From positions 1 through 32,660 of the forward strand of contig SVGQ01000026.1 of assembly GCA_015056245.1 (NCBI GenBank): a stretch of DNA of 32,660 nt, given 5' to 3'. This DNA comes from Clostridiales bacterium (GTDB taxonomy: Bacteria; Bacillota; Clostridia; Christensenellales; Aristaeellaceae). Shown in pieces: positions 26,855 to 32,660 of this stretch (its first letter is position 1; each line of letters starts with the position of its first letter). The notes under the pieces are model-generated. The model was not told the origin of the DNA, did no database searches, and worked only from the letters and a program-made list of their open reading frames with translations. A program made the position numbers and the translations under genes.

Positions 26855-28300
26855 TTATTCATCCAGATCCCATTCGCAGAAGTAGCTCCATTCCTGATCG
26901 TCCCAGTGCTCGTAGAAATGAGAATCATTCCACGTGCCTTCGGTATGCTTGTAGAAGTACATACCGTACCTTTCTCGGGCGCTGTAGCTGGGCTCCAGCG
27001 AATCCCAGTTGGTGTATTCCACCGGCTCGCCGGTCACCCATACCCATGTACGGTCCCGCTCCTCGTCCATCAAGCCGAAATACGCGGTGGTAAAGCCGTT
27101 CTCCTTCATAAAATTGTGGACGAATAAATTCTCCTCAGCAGTGGTCAGGGTAGCCATGTGACCGCCCAGCGCTTCGCAGAAAGCACGGGCTTCGACCCAG
27201 TACTTCACGCCCCGGTACATACGATAGCAATGCTTGCTGCCATCCGGTGCCACAAAAACGGCCGATACCTGCGTGGTGGCATCATCCCTGAGCTGTTCCG
27301 CAGTGAATTTCATTTCCGTCACCTTGGCAACCAACTGGGCGGCATTGTTGTACTCACCCAGGCGAAGCAGAATCTCGTTGGATTCCTCTACCCGCCAGAG
27401 TTTCTTGAGCATCAGCGCCCGTTCAAAATCAAGGGCGTTCTGTTCTTCTTCGGACAGCGCTGCCTCCGGATCGCCACCCGCATTACGCCACGCTTCTTTG
27501 GCAGCATCAGCTTGCGCTGCGCTGTCTTCATAATCGCCGTTGAGTTCAAACAGCATCACGGCGCGGGCGTATTCACCGCTTTCCAGCGCTTTCTTCGCTG
27601 CCTTGTCGATCTCCTCATGACCCACCAGCAGAATCGCTTCATACATCCGCTCAGTGGCATCCTGACAGGGGCCGGCTTCGATAAAGGCATCACGGGCGGC
27701 AGCATAGTTCTTCGCTTCCATGAATGCCGTGCCTTTGTTGTACCAGTCAAGCTCCAACGCAGCCTGTTGCTCTGCCAGCAGACATTCTTCCGCCTTTTGG
27801 GCTTGATCCTTGCTGTCGCTGTAGCCCTTTAACGAAAGGAATTTTTCCTGTGCTGCGGCATAATCGCCCGCTTCAAACAGATCCTTTGCCTCCCGATACT
27901 CAATGGCAAGGATCTCCAACTCGCAATAGTAAAGATAATGCTTGCTGCGCTCATAATCGCCCAGCGCCTTCAGCGCTTCACGAGCTTCGTAATAATGGCC
28001 TTCATCATACAGCTTGCAGGCAGCGCGGTAATCCTCCCGCTTCTGATGGCGGCGGCTGTCCCGCGCCATTGCCGGACTGTTGGAATACTCACCAAGTGCA
28101 TCGAAGGCTTCCGCAGCAGCCAGATAATCCTTGGCATCGTACAACGCTCTGGCAGCCTGATACTGTTCCTCCAAAGCAGCTTCGTCCACCTCTTCTGCCA
28201 GCGCATACAAGGGCAGACAGCCCAGCAGCAGGCACAGCGTCAGCAATGCGGACAGCAGCCTCACCAGATACTCGGCAGAACCCGTAGCATACATTTTCAT
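26855..28300 (-). CDS. Exported protein with TPR-like repeats and a C-type-lectin-like domain
   Basis: A 481-residue protein with a signal peptide (about 1-35, ending LYALA-EE). Residues 45-325 hold six TPR-like helical repeats with the pattern A-x-x-L-x-x-x-x-x-Y-x-x-A-x-x-x-F-x-x-L-G-x-Y-x-D/N-S (e.g. near 50-75, 94-119, 137-163, 190-214, 236-260, 294-320). Residues 353-478 are a C-type-lectin-like domain: C358, the FCEALGGHMATL start (C375), NWDSLEP, the WND motif in EGTWNDS and the closing FCEWD (C475). One of the two usual disulfides appears to be absent. It should bind a glycan or protein at the surface. AAGGAG is 9 bp upstream of ATG 28300. Confidence 0.88.
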   Translation of the reverse strand: MKMYATGSAEYLVRLLSALLTLCLLLGCLPLYALAEEVDEAALEEQYQAARALYDAKDYLAAAEAFDALGEYSNSPAMARDSRRHQKREDYRAACKLYDEGHYYEAREALKALGDYERSKHYLYYCELEILAIEYREAKDLFEAGDYAAAQEKFLSLKGYSDSKDQAQKAEECLLAEQQAALELDWYNKGTAFMEAKNYAAARDAFIEAGPCQDATERMYEAILLVGHEEIDKAAKKALESGEYARAVMLFELNGDYEDSAAQADAAKEAWRNAGGDPEAALSEEEQNALDFERALMLKKLWRVEESNEILLRLGEYNNAAQLVAKVTEMKFTAEQLRDDATTQVSAVFVAPDGSKHCYRMYRGVKYWVEARAFCEALGGHMATLTTAEENLFVHNFMKENGFTTAYFGLMDEERDRTWVWVTGEPVEYTNWDSLEPSYSARERYGMYFYKHTEGTWNDSHFYEHWDDQEWSYFCEWDLDE

Positions 28301-28317
28301 GGATATGCTCCTTGCTG

Positions 28318-29334
28318 TTATTCTTCCTCACCCAGAATGGTTTCCAGCGGGAAAGTACCCAGCGTAATCATGCTGGTGACAGTACGGTCGTTTTCTTTGT
28401 TGTAGTGGCGGTCGGAGTTGATCAGGGAACCCATGAACACCAGCTTGACGGAGTTGCCGCCATCCAGATTGAGAGCTTCGGTGCAGCCCAGATCACGCAT
28501 ACGCTCCGCGCACCAGACCAGACCAACGCCGTCCGAGTCCTTGTGGCGGCCTTCCACCGTCATGATCAGGTAATGATTGGGTTCGATCATGCCCAGCGTC
28601 TGGCGGGGATTGATGTACTCAAACTTCTTTTCCAGCACCTGCTGACCGATTTCGCTGTTGCTCAGAAGCACAGGGCCGAAGCACCACACATCCGTAGCGC
28701 CCTGTGCCAGCAGTTCCTCAGCGCCGATCTCGCCTGCCAGATAGGTTTTCATGCTGCCATCGCCATAGAGGGCGATCACGTCGTAAGTGGGCAGCGTCCA
28801 GTGAGGCTGGCTGAGGGTATCGTCCGCCAGAATCACTCCGTCCTGAATGATGACACCGGGACGGCGCTTGGCATAGACACGGAATCCGTAGAAGTCATCA
28901 CTGATGGCGAAAATGCTCTGCTTTTGCCGGGCAAAATCGTGGGCATACAGATACTTGCGGCCAATATGTTCCGGATTGGCATGCTGGGTCTGGAACTTGA
29001 CACCAGGGGCCAGTTTGATTTCCGTCTCATACCAGATCAAGTTCCGGTCCCGTTCCACCACATCCTTGAACTGACGGATGTTGATGAACATCTCATGATC
29101 AATATAGGTCCATTCACCTGCTTCTTTATCGATCACCAGATAGTAGTCTTCCTCCGAATCTTCAGGCAGCAGACCATATTCGGTCAGCGCAGGCGCGTCG
29201 CTGCGCAGGGGATAAATGGGCTGGAAAGCGGCTGGCGCTTCCTCTGCAAAAGCGGCTACGCCCGCCATCAACAAAAGCAATACCAGTACTGCCAAAACCA
29301 AACGCTTGCACAGTTTGCCAAATCCGTACGACAT
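28318..29334 (-). CDS. Exported phosphodiester glycosidase-family protein (paralogue)
   Basis: A 338-residue protein with a signal peptide (about 1-30, VAAFA-EE). Family signatures are CFGPVLLSN (218-226), NPRQTLGMI (242-250), MTVEGRHK (258-265), and NLDGGNSVKLVF (289-300), equivalent to the motifs of the family member at 24939-25865. The VNGDWF-type motif is altered (ISDDFYGFR, 144-152). This version lacks the DxW and may differ in activity. ATG 29334 is chosen by AAAGGAG about 10 bp upstream; the in-frame extension upstream lies ahead of that site. It is second in the operon, 41 bp after the DUF6273 gene and 17 bp before the lectin gene. Confidence 0.88.
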   Translation of the reverse strand: MSYGFGKLCKRLVLAVLVLLLLMAGVAAFAEEAPAAFQPIYPLRSDAPALTEYGLLPEDSEEDYYLVIDKEAGEWTYIDHEMFINIRQFKDVVERDRNLIWYETEIKLAPGVKFQTQHANPEHIGRKYLYAHDFARQKQSIFAISDDFYGFRVYAKRRPGVIIQDGVILADDTLSQPHWTLPTYDVIALYGDGSMKTYLAGEIGAEELLAQGATDVWCFGPVLLSNSEIGQQVLEKKFEYINPRQTLGMIEPNHYLIMTVEGRHKDSDGVGLVWCAERMRDLGCTEALNLDGGNSVKLVFMGSLINSDRHYNKENDRTVTSMITLGTFPLETILGEEE

Positions 29335-29375
29335 GTTCCATACTCCTTTGTTTATCTCATTGAGAATCAAATGTA

Positions 29376-30047
29376 TTATTCGCCTACGGTGATCCACAGT
29401 ACCGGGCGCATGGTATTACCGGGCCAGTCCACATCCTGCATACCGTATTTGGTAATCCGTCCGTCCACGCGCATGCCGCAGATATCCATTTTTCTTGCGC
29501 CGGGGGTACGGGTCCACCAGCGGCAGCTGCCCAGTTTCTCGCCCACCGTGCAGCCCTGCGCGATCACATACGCCGTGGGATATGCCACCCGATCTGCCAT
29601 CTCCGGCATAAAACGCAGCACCTCATCCACGCTGAGCAGATAGATCTGATCCAGCGTATCCTGCCCCGCACCTTTCATGCCGTGCGGATTATCATTTTTC
29701 ACGGTAGTGGTCAGAATCAGCGACTGTTCCTCTGCTGAGAACGCTTCCTGAACAAACTCGCCGTTCATCCACGTACGCAGATCGGAAGCGCCCCAATACA
29801 TCGGCACCCGCTGCGGATAGAAAATAACGGTTTCAAGGCAGTACTTGCTCATCAGCCAAGCTTTGTTATCCTGCACTTCCAGAACAATCCATTCAATTGG
29901 CTCCTTGCCGTTATCCAGCACATTGTCCTGTTCGTAGTGACCAAATGTGATCACTTCCCCCGCCTCAGGAACCGGAACCGTCAGCGCGAGCGCGCTGGAA
30001 GAAATGCACATCGCAAACAGAAGGCATAGACAAAAAAAGCGTTTCAT
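29376..30047 (-). CDS. Exported DUF6273-family protein
   Basis: A 223-residue protein with a signal peptide (about 1-21, SSALA-LT) and one DUF6273 domain: ITFGHYEQDN then EPIEWIVLEVQDNKAWLMSKY, LRTWMNGEFVQEAFSAEEQ, YLLSVDEV, and the closing CRWWTRTPG with RPVLWI. Such domains are common in Clostridial surface proteins, often beside TPR-like repeats; the function is unknown. The fold shares features with C-type-lectin or formylglycine-generating-like domains. ATG 30047 is preceded by GGGAG; an extension to 30119 would overlap the promoter and is rejected. First gene of the five-gene envelope operon. Confidence 0.85.
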   Translation of the reverse strand: MKRFFCLCLLFAMCISSSALALTVPVPEAGEVITFGHYEQDNVLDNGKEPIEWIVLEVQDNKAWLMSKYCLETVIFYPQRVPMYWGASDLRTWMNGEFVQEAFSAEEQSLILTTTVKNDNPHGMKGAGQDTLDQIYLLSVDEVLRFMPEMADRVAYPTAYVIAQGCTVGEKLGSCRWWTRTPGARKMDICGMRVDGRITKYGMQDVDWPGNTMRPVLWITVGE

Positions 30048-30090
30048 GGTGTATGAACTCCCTTCGGCATGTTTCAAAACAATTCGGTTT

Positions 30091-30119
30091 ATTATAGCAC
30101 AACATAAATTACAAAGCAA
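30091..30119 (-). promoter_or_regulatory. Promoter of the envelope operon (extended -10)
   Basis: On the minus strand, TTGCTT (30114-30119), 17 bp, TATAAT (30091-30096) preceded by TTGTGC. It is 5 bp from the -35 of the divergent promoter, so the two must share control DNA. Confidence 0.78.
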
Positions 30120-30124
30120 TCCGA

Positions 30125-30153
30125 TTTACATCTGACAAATGTAATGCTATAAT
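30125..30153 (+). promoter_or_regulatory. Promoter of the sortase-like/C39 gene, with an internal inverted repeat
   Basis: TTTACA (30125-30130), 17 bp, perfect TATAAT (30148-30153) with an extended TGC. An inverted repeat TTACAT-N7-ATGTAA (30126-30131/30139-30144) fills the space between the -35 and -10 and could be an operator. Confidence 0.78.
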
Positions 30154-30207
30154 GACAATACCGAACAAAATACGTTCGCATACTCTGTCATAAAGGGTGT
30201 TACATCG

Positions 30208-31686
30208 ATGCTTTTTAATCACCGGAAACTGTTGCGCAACTCTGTAACGGTTCTTCTGGCTCTGCTTATTTGCCTTATTTTGACACCTGCTGCATATGCT
30301 TCCACCCATCAGGCGACCCGTTACTTTGTGGATTTTTCCTATTTGAAACAGATAGCGCCCAATACCGTGGCATGGCTCTATTCACCCAATCAGGTATTCA
30401 ACCTCCCACTGCTTTTCTCAAAAGACAGTCAGCATTACCTGCGCTATCGTTTCGATGAAAAGCTGGATTCCGCAGGCGGTCTTTTTTTCACCGGCGATAC
30501 AGAACCGGATTTCACTGAATCCGTTCTGGTGCTGCGGGGCGCAAATGCCAACGATAACCTGTTATTCGGCTCCTTGAACAACTATCGAAACGACAAGACC
30601 TATTACGAACAAAACCCGACATTTTATATGCTCACGCCAAACGGCGACTTCCAACTGGATGTTTTTGCCGGGATTCGCACCACCCAAAACGACGCAGACA
30701 GCTGGATCCCTTCCAGCAGCAATCCAATGGATTCTCTACCGGGTATTCTGGAGCGTTCCTTCCTGACACCTATGCAAGAAGCCTTGCCGGAGGATGGCGA
30801 CCAGTGGCTGGTTATGTCCGCCGAAGGAAAATCACAGGAAAGCATCCGATATCTTATCTTTACCCGTTGCCGCCCCATCCACTACACCGGTCAGGAAACA
30901 GCAGTCGATCTGACCCAGATGGAACTGGACTCCCGCGAGACCCTGAATGGATGGTTCACTGTGGACGGTGTCGGGCGATGGATGGTTTACGGACAGAACG
31001 ACCCCAGCTGGGATCGGTTGACATTTGAAACGGTACGTTCCAGCAGGCGGAGGCCCTTTGGCGACGGCGGCTGCGGTCCAACAGCAGTGGCGCTTGCCAT
31101 TGCCAATCTGCTGGAACCCGATGATCTGCTGAAGATTAACGATTACGCCCCTGTTCCCTATGGGTATACACTGTGCAGCTGTTCCCTCACACCTACCTAC
31201 TGCCGGCAGTACCACGTGCCTTATCTCATTGACGAGCCGCAAGAGATGCTTCGGTATTTCCCGCTGGTGATCGGCAGTTTTGCCACAGGCTACAACACTT
31301 TGGGCGTGCAAGGCCGCTATGATCGCTTCGGTACCAGCATGGATTATCTGCCTGCGCTGTGCGATCAGGTATACGGAATTGTCCTTGAGGAAGCAGACAG
31401 CAAGGAGAGCGCCTTCCGCTTTTTGCAGGAAGGGCGCGGATTGGCCGTAACCTGCACAGGCCGCGGTTCACCCTTCACCAGCAGCAGTCACTTCATCACA
31501 CTGGCTGGTGCCGATGATACCTACCTGTATATTCTGGATCCTCTCAGGCGAGAGGAAGCGGATTACGAGGCTCTTGATTATTATCATTGGCTGGAGGTTC
31601 TCACCCCCGGACTGGTTCGCCTGAAACGCTCCAACGCCATGAACCTGATGATGTCCCCCATCTATCTCATGTACCTTCCAGAATAA
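30208..31686 (+). CDS. Exported fusion of a degenerate class B sortase and a C39-like cysteine peptidase
   Basis: A 492-residue protein with an N-terminal signal or anchor helix (about 11-31). Residues 40-235 align in pattern with class B sortases: VDFSYLKQIAPNTVAWLYSP, GGLFFTGD, NNLLFGSLNNY-type and FYMLTP segments. But the catalytic His position (YGH) reads RGA (Ala112), and the Arg 8 residues after Cys221 is Gln, so transpeptidation is unlikely. Residues 255-470 look like a C39-type papain-fold peptidase: Gln263 in YGQNDPSW, Cys289 in GGCGPTA, His428 in SSHFITLAG, Asp444 in ILDPL, all present. It may bind surface substrates with the first domain and cut them with the second. ATG 30208 follows AAAGGGTG. 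Confidence 0.82.
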   Translation: MLFNHRKLLRNSVTVLLALLICLILTPAAYASTHQATRYFVDFSYLKQIAPNTVAWLYSPNQVFNLPLLFSKDSQHYLRYRFDEKLDSAGGLFFTGDTEPDFTESVLVLRGANANDNLLFGSLNNYRNDKTYYEQNPTFYMLTPNGDFQLDVFAGIRTTQNDADSWIPSSSNPMDSLPGILERSFLTPMQEALPEDGDQWLVMSAEGKSQESIRYLIFTRCRPIHYTGQETAVDLTQMELDSRETLNGWFTVDGVGRWMVYGQNDPSWDRLTFETVRSSRRRPFGDGGCGPTAVALAIANLLEPDDLLKINDYAPVPYGYTLCSCSLTPTYCRQYHVPYLIDEPQEMLRYFPLVIGSFATGYNTLGVQGRYDRFGTSMDYLPALCDQVYGIVLEEADSKESAFRFLQEGRGLAVTCTGRGSPFTSSSHFITLAGADDTYLYILDPLRREEADYEALDYYHWLEVLTPGLVRLKRSNAMNLMMSPIYLMYLPE

Positions 31687-31754
31687 CAAGCCCTGTACAG
31701 CCTACATCCTTCCTGCCAAACCGCAGGGAAAACGTTGTTTGCTGACAAGCAATC

Positions 31755-31789
31755 AAAGAAGCTGCTTCTTTAGGAGGCAGCTTCTTTTT
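31755..31789 (+). terminator. Terminator of the sortase-like/C39 gene
   Basis: An 11-bp perfect stem, 31755-31765 with 31777-31787, extended by three inner pairs, then a T run to 31789. Confidence 0.9.
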
Positions 31790-31813
31790 CATTCCAGATC
31801 AGAAATCATACAG

Positions 31814-31851
31814 TAAAAGCCCCAGATCCGACAATTGTCAGATCTGGGGCT
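31814..31851 (-). terminator. Terminator of the fn3 surface protein gene
   Basis: An 11-bp perfect stem, 31818-31828 with 31841-31851, extended by a pair that is G-U in minus-strand RNA and by GACA/TGTC. On the minus strand TTTTAC follows. It is 23 bp past the stop of the PEPE frame (31874), but 157 bp past the stop at 32008. Confidence 0.85.
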
Positions 31852-31879
31852 GATACGATCCGTTTGTTTCCCATCAAGT

Positions 31880-32005
31880 TTCAGGAATGGGATCAGATTC
31901 GAGTTCCGGTTCGGGAATGGGATCAGAATCGAGTTCCGGTTCAGGAATGGGATCAGATTCAAGGTCCGGTTCAGGAATGGGATCAGATTCGGGTTCCGGT
32001 TCAGG
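31880..32005 (-). repeat. Four 30-bp repeats coding for a PEPE-type tail in a shifted frame
   Basis: Four tandem 30-bp units (31886-31915, 31916-31945, 31946-31975, 31976-32005) and a partial one (31880-31885). In one minus-strand frame they read PEPEPESDPI, PEPDLESDPI, PEPELDSDPI, PEPELESDPI, then PET and a TGA at 31874-31876. Differences between units are silent or conservative in this frame. It is a -1 shift from the fn3 protein that ends at 32008. Confidence 0.8.
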
Positions 32006-32007
32006 AA

Positions 32008-32660
32008 CTACGGAGCATAGGGAGTGGAAGCGATACCACTGTTATCGTATGTTACGCCATCGCCCATTGCCTGCACCTGATAGGTACCTGTCCGAGGTAC
32101 ATTTTTGAAGTTGTAGCTGGTGCCGGAGCACTCATGCCAGCCGCTGCCAGCGCGACGGAAGCGATAGCCAGAGGCATTGTCCACAGCGTTCCAAGTGGCG
32201 ATCCAATTGCTGCCGTCATGGAAGATGTTCAAACCACCGGGAGTTGCCAATTGCGCAAGTTCCGGTTCGGGCGTGGCGGTGGGGTCGGTACCCGCTTCGG
32301 GTGTGACAGTGGGGTCGTTGCTCACTTCGGGTGTGGCGGTGGGCTCGCTGCCCGCTTCGGGTGTGGCAGTGGGTTCGGTGCCCGCTTCGGGCGTAGCAGT
32401 GGGTTCGGTACCCGCTTCCGGCGTGGCGGTGGGCTCGCTGCCCGCTTCGGGTGTGGCAGTGGGCTCGCTGTCCACTTCGGGCGTGGCGGTGGGTTCGATG
32501 CCCGCTTCGGGTGTGACAGTGGGGTCGTTGCTCACTTCGGGCGTGGCGGTGGGGTCGGTGCCCGCTTCGGGCGTAGCAGTGGGTTCGGTACCCGCTTCCG
32601 GCGTCATAGTGGGCTCGGTACCCGCTTCGGGTGTGACAGTGGGGTCGTTGCTCACTTCGG
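32008..32660 (-). CDS. Repeat-rich surface protein with an fn3-like domain (3' part, truncated by the window edge)
   Basis: The frame is open to the right edge (first codons read P-E-V), so the N-terminus lies outside. At least 217 residues are visible: about 13 tandem 10-residue units of the type TPEAGTEPTA (32245-32634 and beyond), an acidic Thr/Pro spacer that probably spans the wall, then a fibronectin-III-like domain (about 32015-32244; TPGGLNIF, WIATWNAVDNASGYRF, GTYQVQAMGDG). It ends at TAG 32008 with APYAP-like end STPYAP. A further PEPE repeat tail follows in the -1 frame and ends just before the terminator, so the gene looks frameshifted near its end. No sortase motif is seen in either end. 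Confidence 0.8.
   Translation of the reverse strand, partial: EVSNDPTVTPEAGTEPTMTPEAGTEPTATPEAGTDPTATPEVSNDPTVTPEAGIEPTATPEVDSEPTATPEAGSEPTATPEAGTEPTATPEAGTEPTATPEAGSEPTATPEVSNDPTVTPEAGTDPTATPEPELAQLATPGGLNIFHDGSNWIATWNAVDNASGYRFRRAGSGWHECSGTSYNFKNVPRTGTYQVQAMGDGVTYDNSGIASTPYAP
32245..32660 (-). repeat. Tandem 30-bp minisatellite coding for TPE(A/V)-type decapeptides
   Basis: About 13.8 units of 30 bp run to the window edge. Protein variants are TPEAGTEPTA, TPEAGSEPTA, TPEAGTDPTA, TPEVSNDPTV, TPEVDSEPTA and TPEAGIEPTA, with a degenerate last unit TPEPELAQLA. Variants with VSNDPTV recur at units 0, 4 and 11, which shows block duplication. Confidence 0.92.

Overview
This window comes from a moderately GC-rich Gram-positive bacterium, most likely a Clostridia-type Bacillota of the gut or rumen. 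Support: a perfect CIRCE operator before groES-groEL, a Gram-positive LexA box of the CGAAC-N4-GTTCG type, strong AGGAGG ribosome-binding sites, extended -10 promoters, a split transketolase, and several families common in Clostridia (DUF6273, DUF4860, fn3 surface proteins, sortase-B-like and C39-like domains). Taxonomy is inference; there is no rRNA or tRNA here.

Layout. 1-203: hairpin-rich end of an intergenic element and the groEL terminator. 204-2262: groS-groL (minus) with promoter and CIRCE. 2423-3514: mutY (plus). 3568-5037: ECF sigma/anti-sigma pair (minus). 5121-7454: cytoplasmic GH74-type glycoside hydrolase (minus). 7567-9675: malic enzyme plus a YjbR-GNAT fusion (minus). 9698-11034: MFS transporter (plus). 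11122-12740: second ECF sigma/anti-sigma pair (minus). 12871-13485: small HTH protein behind a textbook LexA-repressed promoter (minus). 13635-18433: six- or seven-gene type IV pilus-like operon (plus) that begins with an exported transglutaminase-like protein and ends with a PilT retraction ATPase. 18441-18509: three tandem triloop hairpins. 18574-21161: vWA / PP2C / protein kinase triad (minus). 21304-22332: divergent two-helix membrane protein with a long disordered tail. 22340-24138: split transketolase (plus). 24204-24878: HAD phosphatase (minus). 24939-30119: five-gene envelope operon (minus): DUF6273 protein, phosphodiester glycosidase, TPR/C-type-lectin protein, Lgt-like membrane protein, second phosphodiester glycosidase. 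30125-31686: divergent exported fusion of a degenerate class B sortase and a C39-like cysteine peptidase. 31755-32660: terminators and the 3' end of a repeat-rich fn3 surface protein (minus), cut by the window edge and apparently frameshifted near its end.

The central theme is the cell surface and its signalling: two membrane-coupled ECF systems, a pilus-like machine lacking its own extension ATPase in this locus, a Ser/Thr phosphorylation triad, and two exported-protein loci that share a divergent control region. Housekeeping genes (chaperonin, MutY, malic enzyme, transketolase) are interspersed. The best candidates for undescribed biology are the transglutaminase/PilC/DUF4860/PilT operon, the pseudo-sortase/C39 fusion with its divergent envelope operon, and the SOS-controlled HTH protein.
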